NCBI GenBank assembly: GCA_017506865.1
Contig: JAFCMP010000157.1
Span: 310,001-374,000, forward strand
Direction of reading: 5' to 3'
From: Tribonema minus
Taxonomy: Eukaryota; Sar; Xanthophyceae; Tribonematales; Tribonemataceae
Length of the DNA: 64,000 nucleotides
The translations under genes and the position numbers were made by a program. Shown piece after piece: positions 10,401 to 21,400 of this stretch. Numbering within the stretch: the first letter of the stretch is position 1; every line of letters starts with the position of its first letter. The notes under the pieces are model-generated. The model was given only the letters and a program-made list of their open reading frames with translations. It had not been told where the DNA came from and did not search any database.

Positions 10401-12383
10401 CGAGCGCGGCAACAGCGGCGGCATTTCGAGGTGCGTCACTCCTTGAACTTCACACTTGACGTCACCTGGGTCGCAATTCGCTGCTGGTGGGGCAGCAGCG
10501 CTCATCCAAAACGACCACGCGTCAACGGCCAAGGGGGAGCTCGGCAGCAGCGGCGACGTTTTGAGGTGCGTCACTCCTTGCATTTGCACTTGAAGTAGTT
10601 TTGCGGAGCGTCCGCTGGTCATCAACACGGCAGCGCTCATCCGAGACGCCAACTTCATCCTCAAAGGGGGTGCACGGCAGCAGCGGCGGCGTCTCGAGGT
10701 GCGTCACTCCTTGCGCACTTGAACATGCTTGTGAGTCACACTTGAAGTAGCTCGTGGGGGCGTCGCTGGTCCTCAACACTGCAGCGCTCATCTGAGACGC
10801 CAACGTCGTCGGCCAAGGGCGTGCACAGCAGCAGCGGCGGTGTTTTGAGGTGCATGCGGCCTGAAGCTTGATGGGCAGGAAGTGAGTGAAAGAATGCAGA
10901 GCCAAACGAAAGCAGATAGCTTGAAGCTTTGCTGCGGCGGTTATGTGAGCGGCAGTTATGTAACTGATGCAACTGCTTGTGCAACACCGATTTGGCTGCC
11001 ACCGCAGTCAGCGCCCGATCTGTCCCTGTAAGATTGCAGCAATTGCTCTGCCATACAACCATTATTGTGTTGAGAACAGGCGGCAGAGCTCGCTGTCACC
11101 TTACCCAGCCCTAACCCTAACCCTAACCCTATGCCTAACCTAGAATGAAGCGGCCACGCCGCTGCGTTTCACGCCGGAGCGTCAGCGCAATTGAAGTAAA
11201 ACACAATCGTGCGACTGCATCAGTGCTCTGACACAATCTCAAATTTACAGAATGTCCAGCTCTCAAGGCAGCGCGCTCCGAGGGCCCCACTTTCCCGCCT
11301 GAGGAAAATGACAGCAGAGGGGTAATCAACCTTGACAGAAACATTTACATGAAGTGGAGCAACGGATGCCTGTTGCTGTGTGAGGTAGCTATTGATCCAT
11401 CTTAGTGTGGAGCCCAACAAGAGCATAGAAGTATATTGTGTCAACCACATGTGTGTGCAGGTACATCTGTGGTCTATCCCTGTATGGTCATATTACTACT
11501 GGGGCACATGGACAATTGCTGACTCCTGGTGCGTGCTCAGCAGCACGGCTCAGCATACTTCATGGCATTGAAGGCGTGCAAGATGCACGAAATCGTACAT
11601 TCCAGCAGCAAACTGGACATCTACGACTGGGCTTTTTGCGCCCTAAGCGAGAATAAACCAAAAGTACATGTGCGGGGGGGGGGGCACATGGACGAGGACG
11701 TAGGGGGGGATCTCGAGATGCCGCATGTCAACCCACTCGCTTTGTACGAACTGCATGCGTGTACGCAGGCAGTCAGCTACGCAAAAGCACGTGCAACTCC
11801 CCATAGCATAGAGGAAGTATGTCGCTGCAAGTGGGAAGTACTTCGCAATACCGATCACTTCGCGCCGCAGCAAAAGCGGCGGCAGCGGCGGCGGTGGCGG
11901 TGGCGGCGGTCGGCGGCGGTTGTGGTTCTCATCTTCAAGACCTTTTCGCCTCTGCCACTGGAGGAATGCGTTGCTGCAAGCGTGAAGTTCTCAACTTCAA
12001 TACCGCTTCTGCTCTTGCAGCAGCAACCGGTCGGCGCCGCCGTCCATCCGCAGCAATCATGATAGTGGTGGCGGCGGTGGCGGCGGCGGCGGCGGCGGTC
12101 TCATCTTCAATGAATTTTTTGCCTCTGCTACTGGGGGAACGCATTGCTGCAAGCGTGGTGAAGTTCACAACTTCAATCCCCTCCTTGCCTCCGTCTGACT
12201 CGCAGCAGCAACCGCTCGGCGCCACCTTCCAGCCGCAGCAACAGCGGCAACAGCGGCGGCGGCGGCGGCGGCGGCGGCGGCAGCGGAGGCGGCGCTAGAG
12301 GCGCCACCAGGAGCGGCGCGTCTCGGAGCCGCAACGCTCAGCCCCCGGCCTACAGCCCTCGCAGTGCTCAACCGCCGTACTGA
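1499..12383 (+). CDS. Bactofilin-domain protein (eight exons, 5' end missing)
   Basis: Exons: 1499-1609, 2653-2742, 4246-4356, 4771-4902, 5984-6390, 7246-7468, 9801-9988 and 12233-12383 (TGA stop). All begin after AG and end before GT. Every junction keeps phase, and the sum (1413 nt) gives 470 residues plus stop. Residues about 82-185 form a bactofilin (PF04519, formerly DUF583) beta-solenoid: it opens GEIHFERLLRIDGSFKG, continues through IEGSLTGDIVNAS, and the exon 4/5 join gives QVRGAAVVNGNIRCASLAL, which has the family spacing without gaps. The rest is low complexity: an Arg/Ser-rich start, an Ala/Gly/Ser-rich middle, an acidic stretch (NDENWDWE, SDSEDFNSDSS), and a Gly/Ser tail ending SAQPPY. 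Bactofilins polymerise without nucleotide into cytoskeletal filaments in bacteria. The role here is unknown; a structural or scaffold role is inference. The first exon and start codon were not found. Confidence 0.8.
2743..3180 (+). repeat. Array of decayed copies of the exon 2653-2742 donor edge
   Basis: The exon end, reading VPDMSTM and followed by gtgagtgag, reappears at about 2812-2850, 2935-2965, 3020-3080 and 3125-3175. Divergence rises along the array. The first copy keeps exon end and donor almost intact, and the last is barely recognisable. The intervening sequence is rich in gtgagtgag and agtgagta units. Confidence 0.8.
3550..3745 (+). mobile_element. SINE-like element, tail type CTGGGCTTTT..CAATAAAAGTAC
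   Basis: The 3' part (about 3670-3735) has the shared tail: a lead of ctggacatccaccatctgg, then gcttttgcgc, a short gap, gagaaatcaataaaagtac. The body before it is divergent. Similar tails occur at about 4110, 8305, 11620, 20105, 29570 and 47440. There is no coding capacity. The class (SINE or other short non-autonomous element) is inferred from size and the common 3' end. Confidence 0.55.
3950..4165 (+). mobile_element. SINE-like element, same family
   Basis: This copy has part of the head (gatgccatttggc near 3998), the middle (attgagacact near 4045) and the tail (tccaccgtctgggcttttc near 4107). It lies in the intron just before the bactofilin exon at 4246. Confidence 0.6.
4676..5815 (+). 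repeat. Copies of both edges of bactofilin exon 4771-4902 and of the start of exon 5984
   Basis: A copy of the exon start lies upstream at about 4676-4735 (gtgctgaaaaaggcagcggc). Copies of the exon end and interior lie downstream at about 4975-5100, 5278-5390, 5430-5580 and 5609-5650. A copy of the start of the next exon is at about 5770-5815 (ggcggcgccgtcgtcaacgg). The 5609-5650 piece imitates an exon but duplicates the internal GDVTADLVDLD segment, so it was left out of the gene model. Confidence 0.75.
5707..5765 (+). repeat. Interstitial telomere-like (CCCTAA)n tract
   Basis: About nine units of ccctaa, with two variants (cctaaa, cctaat), sit inside an intron of the bactofilin gene. The 6-mer type, rather than the 7-mer TTTAGGG of land plants and most green algae, is a weak hint to the lineage. 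Confidence 0.9.
6545..6605 (+). repeat. Copy of the end of bactofilin exon 5984-6390
   Basis: The stretch from agtccccggggccgcctg to cccccag matches the end of the exon at about 6345-6390. In the copy the donor gt has lost its g (cccccagtgctt in place of cccccaggtgctt). The match supports 6390 as the true exon end. Confidence 0.75.
7935..8036 (+). mobile_element. Short element sharing the LINE 3' tail
   Basis: The stretch 7977-8036 matches the 3' end of the LINE remnant (33597-33650). Both have cttttcgattgcat, a short palindrome, ccggcctc, tttgggccttta and a closing tgtcc or agtcc. It is either a severely 5'-truncated LINE copy or a SINE that borrowed the tail for mobilisation. Confidence 0.6.
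8200..8365 (+). mobile_element. SINE-like element, best-preserved copy with head and tail
   Basis: The head is ggggggatctcgagatgcc, then catttggcggcggcggcg and gttgtcactgagacact. The body holds gtagattccgtacagcaagc, and the tail is catctgggcttttccgcgcc followed by gagtgagaatgaataaacag. It aligns over almost its whole length with 19985-20155. It lies in an intron of the bactofilin gene. Confidence 0.7.
9326..9390 (+). repeat. Interstitial telomere-like (TTAGGG)n tract
   Basis: About ten units of ttaggg with minor variants, in the orientation opposite to the tract at 5707. It lies in an intron of the bactofilin gene. Confidence 0.9.
9989..10855 (+). repeat. Six tandem copies of the end of exon 9801-9988
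   Basis: The last about 90 nt of the exon (from cgctggtcatcagggcggc to the gtgcgtcactcc donor) recur at about 10038-10140, 10195-10288, 10335-10430, 10475-10563, 10605-10698 and 10755-10850. All keep the cgag/gtgcgtcac or tgag/gtgcgtcac junction or a close variant. Spacing is 110-160 bp. Spacers are rich in cacttgaagtag. This is the cleanest boundary array in the window. Confidence 0.9.
11490..11725 (+). mobile_element. SINE-like element tail followed by a second head
   Basis: A tail (ctgggctttttgcgccctaa, then gcgagaataaac) ends near 11665. After a G run, a head (gggggggatctcgagatgcc) begins near 11703 and breaks off. Two partial copies are thus joined tail to head. Confidence 0.6.
11850..12105 (+). 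repeat. Copies of the start of the last bactofilin exon
   Basis: GGC-rich stretches preceded by cgccgcagcaaaagcgg (about 11863-11935) and cgtccatccgcagcaatcat (about 12040-12105) repeat the opening of the exon at 12233 (ccgcagcaacagcgg). They lie upstream of it. Confidence 0.6.
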
Positions 12384-12725
12384 GAGTTACTGTGCAGCAG
12401 TGCTCAGTGCAGCAGTGCTCAGTGCAGCAGCAGTGCTCAATTGCCGTACTGAGAGGGCGCGGCAGTGCTCAGTGCAGCAGCAGCGCTCAACCGCGCCGTA
12501 CTGGGCAGGGGGGGCCCGCGGCAGCGACACAGGTTCAGGTATGTATAGCATCGGTGGGATCATTCTTCCAGAAGTGCAATGTTTGTTGTAGGTGTACTTT
12601 ATGGTCTACAACCGGGCAGCAGTGCTCAGTGCAGCAGCAGTGCTCAAAACGCGCCGTACTGAGGCTGCGCAGCAGTGCTCGGGGTCAGAAGTGGGCATCA
12701 GCGCTCAGCATTGGGGGGGGGCTAG
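12384..12725 (+). repeat. Copies of the bactofilin C-terminus and stop region beyond the stop
   Basis: The gene end (cagtgctcaaccgccgtactg) recurs at about 12395-12450, 12465-12515, 12610-12665 and 12668-12690 with tgctcagtgcagcag spacers. This array follows a stop codon rather than a splice donor, so boundary copying does not need a splice site. Confidence 0.8.
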
Positions 12726-13705
12726 AGTGGCTGCAGGGCGCGTGGCGAACGGCGCGCGGCTTCAGGTGCGCAGAGAAGGTAGAGTTGCACTCGACTGACT
12801 TTTGCTTGAGGGGTAGAACCCCCTATGAAAATATACTTTTCGAATATGCAAGATACGCCGCCCGTATGCTTTTGTGATGCGCGCGCTCACCGCACATCTG
12901 TAGGCTAAAGCAGGCGCACTACCTGCGCTCAGCCAGGCAAGCTGAGTATATGGGTCGGATCTGTGCCTGAAGTTCAACTGCGGTGCGGGCGGAGCGACAA
13001 AGTGAAGTTGTACGTTGCGTGCCTGACCCTGACCGTAACCCTGAGTGGCAGTGTGCATCGTCTTTATGACAGGTCCAGCGCCATTGGCACCTAGGGTTAG
13101 AAAAAGGGGAGAGCCCCTCCTGTGCAGCGGCGCTCAAACCTTGGCATACCCACCACAGTGCTCTCCCTTGTACGCATGTGCAGTGCTCCCCCCTTTGAAA
13201 GAATGCAAGTCCGCAAGCATGAACACAGAGCTTGCGATAACGCGCAGCTGCCTTCTTGCAAGGCGGGCATGGGGGGAACGGGGGGGGGGGGGGGGAGGGG
13301 GCGCAAGGGGTGCGGTATGTATACCATATGGGGAATCATGCTTCAACATAGAAGCATGATGTTATGTAGTTCATTTGTTACTCCACAGCGCCAGTCAAGG
13401 CGCGCAGACGGTGTGGATTGCCTGACCGCTACGGTGCTGACCGCATGCTGATCATGCTCATGTCCCTATTAAAGGATAACTCATGCACTGTTCACTTTAA
13501 CCTAAAATCTTACAGTTGACTAATTCTTTACCTCAGCATTTCGACTTTTAGCATCAAATTATCATCAAACCATGCTCACCATGCACACCAGGCTCACGGT
13601 GTAGCCACAAAGCCCCCTGACCACCAGATTTGTTGCCTTCTCCGGCCTGTTTGCGTTAATCTGTGCAGGCTGGGGACGCAGCGGCGACTGTGCGGACGGC
13701 GGTCT

Positions 13706-13738
13706 GAAACCGTCATGCTAGCGACGGTTTCGTTTTTT
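13706..13738 (+). other. Perfect 9-bp hairpin followed by T6
   Basis: gaaaccgtc (13706-13714) pairs with gacggtttc (13723-13731) around an 8-nt loop, followed at once by g and six t. The form fits the 3' end of a small structured RNA ending at a Pol III-type T run. No known RNA family was recognised upstream, so the function is open. Confidence 0.35.
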
Positions 13739-14174
13739 GAACAAAAAATACTCACAAGCGGCGGCAGCGGTTGCTACTGCAAGGGGTCTAGGAGCAGAGT
13801 CGGCGCCAAATCCGACACGAGCTGGTTTTGAAGCAATTTCTATGTCCGAGGGAGTGGTGTTACTTTCTCAATGATAGCTAGTGTGCCTTTGGGAGGATGT
13901 CTCTACTATCCTCCTTCATGTCATGGCTCAGCACATGCAGCCACCACCAGGGCGCCATGCAGCGCATCTCGGAAGTATGAGGAAACTTGTCAATCACTGT
14001 GTCACCAGCACCACGACTTGTAGCAAGATAGGGTTGAGGTTGAGCTTACCTCTAACCCTAGGGACGGCTGCTGCCTACCGCAGCGCGACCATTTCAGTTG
14101 TCCCAGCATTTTACGGCGCGGCCCAGGGGGCAACTGCCTGACGCATTCAACCTATAGGGTCAGAAACTGTGTCG

Positions 14175-14620
14175 TCACAATGCACTCCCCCTGGTGCCAG
14201 AACTGGTTGGCTGTGTCTGGACTGATTGCTGAGCACTGCCGCTGACACTGCACACATCTGCCGCAACAACTCGAATGTACTGTAATGCTGCTCTGTGCGC
14301 TGTCACCAGCTTCGCTAGCCTTCTTTTTATCCAACAGTATTGAAAGGGTACACCATGTAGTCCGGTCACGCTACGGCTCGCCCCGCTAACAAAGGACCTG
14401 GTTGAAATCTGGACTGATGCGTTGCTAAGCACTGCCACTAAGACTGCGCTCGGCGCACACCCCTCCCTGTGTGCTGTCAGCCTGAGTTTTTCACATACTT
14501 CGAAGTACATAACGCAACCATATAGCACTGCTCTATATGCTTTTGATGACTTCACTAGCCTTGATTGCGGTGTCCAGCAGTAGGCAATTCTGTTGAATGG
14601 GTACAACGCTGGCTTCAAGC
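14175..14620. repeat. Two-copy tandem repeat, about 200 bp period
   Basis: The segment from ctggactgattgctgagcac (14216) through tagccttctttttatccaac recurs from ctggactgatgcgttgctaa (14411) through tagccttgattgcggtgtcc (about 14556). The copies are diverged. Confidence 0.6.
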
Positions 14621-14759
14621 TGGGCTCACTTGCTGAGAATGGACCTGGACGTTATTTAAACAACACAGGACGGGAAGGGGGGGGGGGGGAGGGAATGCAC
14701 CTGCCAATGATGAAATTAGTGAGCCTAACCCTCATCGCAACCCTTTGCACCTGAAGTGA

Positions 14760-15210
14760 TTCACTTGAAATTTCCAATCACACGCGCCAGCAGCAGTACT
14801 TCAGCATTCAGCTGCTGCGGCTTTTGCTGCACGGACGACGCACGCTCACAACTGTGAAATGCGCTTATGGCAGAGACAGTGTGCCGTTTGTCTCGGAGAC
14901 CTGCAGAAGCTGAAGTTGCTGAACACAGGTGCCAGCAGTACTTGTGTATTCAACTGCTGCAGCATTTGCTGTACAACTCACGCACTTTTCACAGCCGAGA
15001 AATGCGCTCATGACAGAGCCAGGTTTTACTCAGTGAGACCTGCATGAGTTGAAGTTGAAGTCGTCAAACACAGCAGTACCGCCCGTCTCCGACTGCTGTG
15101 CGTCATTCGCTGCCCGGATGGCGCTTGATCATGCCATTGACCTGCAAGCACATGGGAGAACTGAAGTTGCCGTTTTGCTTCCGTGGCAACACCTGCAGAA
15201 GCTGCTTTGC
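14760..15210. repeat. Three-copy tandem repeat, about 150 bp period
   Basis: Each unit has gccagcagtactt or cagcagtacc, an attca..ctgctgc core, a cacgca..cac stretch, gaaatgcgct..tga and cctgcagaagctg or cctgcatgagttg. Units start at about 14785, 14930 and 15070, and the third is the most diverged. Confidence 0.55.
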
Positions 15211-15439
15211 CGCAATCCTGACCGTAACCGCAACACCCAACCCCGCAATGCATTACAATGAGCGATGGGGAACAAGGGCGCGAGCACAGCAAGTTGCTGG
15301 TCTTGCAAGGGCGAACGCGAAGCAATCACATGGCAGCAGAAGCAAAGCGCTGAGTAGGACATAGCTTTAGCGTTGCGACCTTCCACTTTATTGTAAGCGC
15401 ATGATCACATACCCCAACCCTAGCCCTAGGACTTGCGCA

Positions 15440-18400
15440 TCATTTCCGCGGCCGAACTGCGTGCCAGCCGCGCTGGGGTCCTCTGGGGGGCCCCCTAGCT
15501 GGGGGTCTTGGGGGTTTTACCACAGGGGGAGGGCCCTTGTGTTCTATCAACTGCTCCAGCCGTGTTTTATCGACGAACGTGCCTTTTTCCTGGTCCAGCA
15601 GCGTGAACATGTTGTCTTCCTTGATCTTGAGCGCAAAGTACTGGCCCTCGCCGGCCTGCAGGGGTGGTCACAGCGGTTACAATTCATGTCGTGATTCACG
15701 TGCGTATGCATGCGTGACGCAACGTAAACACCGCCGCTGATGATATCGACGAGCACGCCTTTGACCTGGTTATGGAATGTGAATGTGTTGTCATCCTTGA
15801 CCTTCAGCGCGAAGTACTGGCCCTCGCCGGCCTGCGAGGGTGGGCAGAGTTTGATATTCAGTATTCATGTATGCGCATTCATATGCACACTCGGTAAATA
15901 TTTTTTTTGGCAGATTTCGATATTCAGTATTCATGTATGCGCATTCATGTGCACACTCTGTAAACAATTGTTGTTGATGATATTCATGGGTGTGTCTTTT
16001 TCCTGGTCCAGTAGTGTGTGAACATGTTGTCCTCCTTGGCCTGGAGCGCAAAGTACTGGCCCTTGCCGGCCTGCGAGGGCGGGCAGAGTTGAAGTATTCA
16101 GTGTTCATGTATGCGCATTCATGTGCACACTCAGCAAACATTGTTGATGATATTCATGACTGTGTCTTTTTCCAGGACCAGTGGCGTGAACGTATTGTCC
16201 TCCTTGGCCTTCAGCGCAAAGTAGTGGCCCTTGTCGTTCTGTGAGGCCGGGCAGAGTTTAATATTCAGTATTCATGAATGCGCATTCATATGCACACTCA
16301 GTGTGTAGACATTTTTGATGATATTGATGAGTGTGTCTTTTTCCTGGTCCAGCAGCGTGAACATGTTGTCCTCCTTGACCTTCAGCGCAAAGTAGTGGCC
16401 CTTGTCAGCCTGTGAGGATGGGCAGAGGAGTAATTGAGCACAGTGTTGTTTTTTCATGTATGTGCATACATGTGCAGATTCAGTATATTGTTGATGATGT
16501 ACCGATGAGTGTTTTGGCCTGATCAAGGAGTATGAACATGTTGTCGCGTTTTGCCTTCAGGGCGAAGAAGCGGCCATTGTCAATAGCGAGGATGGGCACA
16601 GACACCATGATTCATGCCATAACTTATGTGCATACGCGGGCACGATTGAGACACCAACAGTGCTGATGATGATATCGATGAGCATGCTCCGGGAGTGTGA
16701 ACACAATGTCATCTTTTGCCTTCAACGCAAAGAAGGGGCAAGCGCACGCAGAGAGAGTTCATGGTCTCAATGCTCATGGTTTATGTAAGCGCAGACACGT
16801 GAATCATCAATGCATCATTGGTGATGTGATTGAAGAGTGTGCCTTCTGCTCAACTTGAGGTACATTTCTTGCGTTCCACTTGTGGCTGTGGAAATGCCAT
16901 GCTGTAGGCGTGTCGCCTTGCTTTCTCTCTTGGACGTAGCATGCAAAGCTTGCACGCCACGCCCCGCCCCCCACATCACCCCCAACAAAGCACCCGCAAG
17001 CGACAGTCCCCCACATACTAGCAGGGATACCCAACAAAGCTACAAGACTCTCCCCCCACAGACAGACCCGTCTTAGGGCCACCCAGCTTGATGTACTTCC
17101 AAACCCCATGATATGATGAGCGCACAATGAAGTGATATGGTTCAAGGCATTTCTGTATGTGTAAATGTGTGTGTACAGCATCATCACCGTGATGCCACAA
17201 AAATGTAGTATAAAAACCAGAGATGCCCCGTACTGCCATCATCGCACCAGTCGCGCGTAGCGCAAGAAAAATTTTAACCGGTACCGGTACCAGTACTCAA
17301 TAACTGGTACCAGCAGCTACCCGTACAGTTTAACTGGTGCGCTGTGACAACCGGTACCAGTATACTGGTGAAATCGGTAAAAACTGGTCTGACCAGTTTT
17401 CACCTGTGGTACCAGTTTTTTACTAGTGATGCCAGGGCTTTTCTCATATGCAAAGCATACAGAGTATACCGTGTGATCAGTACATACAACTACAAAGGCT
17501 TCAGGAATAATGCTCGTTAGGAGCTCGAGGATTCTAGGTTATGCAGCCGAATGGACCCAAGTGCATAGTGCGCAGCAAAGCCTTACCCACAGCATACTAG
17601 CGCAGTATTTGCTCCTGTAAGTGACACTCAAAGTGCACCCGTCGATGCAAAGGCTGTCAGCAACACGTGTGCAGCATGCAGCCAGCAAAAGGATGGGCAG
17701 CATGCTCATATATCATTCTGCCTGCTGCCACCTGTTTCGGCTTTTGCTCTGCAATTGGCACCCTTGCACTTGTGGATCAGCAAACAACCTCTGTCATATC
17801 TGTAGACCAGGTTTTCATGTCTACGCAGCTGAAGCTTGAGCCTTTCGTTGGCTGCGACAGCGACAGCGCATAAGAGCGGAAACAATCCGATCCGGAGTTG
17901 CGTTCCTGTAAATGAATGCACCACTTCCCACGTCGGTTGATGGATGCTTATGCTTTACATCCAACCTGCTATCTCAGCCTGCAGAAGCTGCTTGTGCATT
18001 CAGCGACATCAAACAGTCGCGCATCCATCAATCGGAGACTGCCACTCTGTGTTCGATTTTTGCGCCACATGGACCGCTTGCATGCCATCACTAGCCGAAC
18101 CCATATGTCAACAGCAGCATCAGTAGGTCGACTCACGACCATATCTGCCAGTATTCACCGTTTATTACACCTGTCGTGTCGCGCTGAACTAACTTCAAGG
18201 CACGAAAAGAATAAACTCGCTGAACGGTCTATGTACTTGCATTTTAACTGGTGGCGCCGGTCATCAGCTACGGCATCGGTACGTGTTTACGGGTTGCCTC
18301 ACGCGGCCAGTTACCCGTACCGGTTAGCGAGCGGCAACCAGTTACCGGTTAAAACTGGTACAAAAACTGGTACGGGTACCGGTGCTACCAGTTAACGGGG

Positions 18401-21400
18401 CATCTCTGATAAAAACGCAGCTGAATTTGTCCATCACTCAGGAGAGATTACCTTGGTCACGGAGACGATGCTGGCCAACCGCAGCAGCCGTGGCGGCCCT
18501 TTCTCGCCGAAGAAGGTGTGTGAGATGACCTCAAAGCTGTTGAGCGCCTGCACACAGAAGTTCAACATCATCAGCGCTCAGCAAACACAAAGTTCTACAA
18601 TGTCTACTGCAGCAATCGCAGCGGCTCTTTTTTGACAAAGAAGGTGTGCGATATGACCTCAAAGCTCTGAAGTGCCTGCACACACAAGTTCAACATCATC
18701 AGCGCTCAGCAAACACAAAGTTCGACAATGTCTACTGCAGCAATCGCAGCAGCTCTGTTTTGACAAAGAAGGTGTGCGAGATGACCTCAAAGCTGTGAAG
18801 TGCCTGCACAGACAAGTTCAACATGCATCAGCGCTCAGTGACAACAAAAATCAACATATGTCCACCAGCAAATTAAAGCGGACGCAGCGGTCCTTTCTCT
18901 CCAAAGAAGGTGTGCGATGTGTGTGCGAAATGACCTCAAAGCTGTTAAAGCGCCTGCACACATTTTCATTCAACACTGTGGCACATTTGCTGCACTTCCT
19001 CTTGTGCTGGACGAAGTCAAGAGAGTGAAGTAGAAGGTATCTCATTAGAAATTCAACAATGTATACGTGTACTGCAGCCCGTTCTTGCCAGCAAAGGTGT
19101 GCGGAATGACCTCAAGATTGCTGAGCGCCAGCACGCAAGTTCAATAGAGTCATAGCTCAAAAGTTAAGCTCAACATGGTGGCCCTTGTTTGCCAAAGAGG
19201 ATGCGAAAATGACCTCAAAGCTGTTGAGTGCCTGCCTGCCCACTCAACTTCACCATCATCAGCGCTCAGCAAACATAAAGTTCAACAATGTTGGGGTTCA
19301 ACAATGTTGGGTTCAACAACGTTGGGTTCACAATGTTGGATTTGATTCAGGATACTGAGCACTGACCTCGACATAGCTGAGCGACGCCACGTACTTGCCC
19401 GCATACGCGCGCGCGAGCATGAGTAGTATGACAGACAAGCCGAGTTCAACATACATGCTTCAAGTTCAACCTAACATGCTCAAACGACGTACTTTTCCAC
19501 CACTCTATCATACGATGAGATGCAACGATGAGAAATCATTCTGTAACAAACAAGTACAATATTTCTGCTGAGCGCTGACCTCCACATAGCTGAGCGATGC
19601 CACGTACTTGCCCGCATACGCGCGCGCGAGCATGAGCAGTATGACAGACACGCCCAGACCCACGCCCCCCAGCACGGGCTCAATGGAGAACTCCTTGAGG
19701 GCTTGCGTGAAGGACGAGTTGTACCTGCGTGTGCATGCGCAAATACATGCATACCATGAGCTAGTACATGCATACTATGAGCTTATAAATACGTATAGCT
19801 ACGGCTTTATGAAGAAACTGCGTCAGCGCTTCGGTGAAGGACGAGTTGTACCTATGTATGCGCAAATACATGCACACATCCGTTGAGTGCGCTATACATG
19901 TACTGCTAGGTCTGTTGCGTAACCGTTAGTCCATGGAGAACTGCTTCAGCACTTAAGTGAACGACGAGTTAAACCTGCGTGCGCATGCGCAAGTACATAG
20001 ATGCCATTTGGCGGCGGCGGCGTTTCAGTGGTTGTCATTGAGACACTTTCGGACTGTCACTCGACATGTAGATTTCGTACAGCAAGCTTCAGGTCAGATG
20101 CCATTCATCTGGGCTTTTTCGCGCCTTGAGAGCGAAATTAATAAAAGTACATACATGCATGCATGGGGCACACCGCATCGGAGTGTGCCTACGCTACGCA
20201 TATGCTATGGCTTTGTGAAGATCTGCTTCAGCGCTTAGGTGATGGACGACTTGCACCTGTGTGCGTATATACGTATACATGCACAAGGGCACACAGCTAT
20301 CAGTGAGTGGCTGCGCAAGAGAAATCAGGTGCGCCATCAAAGGGGGTCGGAGCAGCAGGACCAGGGCTGTGTGCTGCATGGAAACCCTAGGCTTAGGGCT
20401 TGGCCAACCGCGCTAGCCTCAGTGCTCAGCGCATGAGGAAACAGATGTGAATAGGTACAGCAATCACTCACTCACGCATGCAAGCCCTGATGCTAGGGTT
20501 TGCCTAACTTCCCCAGCCCCAGTGCTCAGCGCTCAATGAAAGAGTTGAGCTTTTATGCAGGTAGGTATAGCATGGCATGTGTATTGATGTAGGGTAGGAT
20601 TAGGGTTAGGGTCAAGCTAACCCTAGATGAAGACAGCATGGCACTCGCCATACCCAGTACCCCGCATGCGCAAACCGCGCTAGCCTCATTGCTCAACGCA
20701 TCAGGAGCAGGTGTGGATAGGTATGTACAGCACTCGCGCGTGGAAGCCCTAACATTAGGGTTCCACAACAGCCTCGGTGCTCAGCGCTCAAGTGAAAGAG
20801 TTGTGGGGTAGGTATAGCATGGCACTCACCATACCCAGTACCCCGCGTGCGCTATTGACCCCGCGCCCATGAACCTGAACTTCGTCTGCGCGGCAGCGCA
20901 CAGCAGCAGGAGGTTGGTGTTAGGGCCAGGCGAATATGGGTTGGTAGGTACTTGCCCTTCAACGCTACCTGTGGTGCAAAACCGTTCTTAAGTTTGAGCA
21001 CCGGCTCAACACAGAGAGTTGATGTCCAGACTTTGAAGATTGATTTTCCAACGCGGCAGCCCCTTGCGTTATCCCAACCCTAACTAACCTTAATTCTCAC
21101 CCTAAATTGTTGCGGATGCACACCACATAGACGGCAGGTACAAAACAGTAGCTACACGGCAGCTGCAACCTTGCCAGCGGCGGCAACGCTCCCTGAATTC
21201 AATGTTGGTTTGAAGAACTGAACTGAAATTGACTTTATAACGGAGCTTCTACCATGGCCACGCACAACGGGTAAATTGCAGCTGCAACGCTGCTAGAAGT
21301 GACGATGTCTTTCAGAAACATTGCAATCGACTGCAAGCGACAGCGGCGTGTAGCGCATGCGTGCATGTATGTATGTACTTGGTAGTATATACATAGCGGG

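Larger units (their letters stand above)
12726..15439. other. Intergenic region between convergent genes; no gene found
   Basis: The convergent bactofilin and TMEM223-like genes end on either side. Inside are a G17 run at about 13279, a hairpin with a T run (13706-13738) and two sets of tandem repeats (14175-14620 and 14760-15210). Short frames exist on both strands, but none resembles a protein or carries linked splice sites. Confidence 0.5.

Noticed and set aside
9989-10855. CRISPR-like regular spacing
   Set aside because: Units are 90-nt degenerate exon ends with unequal, related spacers in a eukaryotic intron, not short identical repeats with unique spacers.
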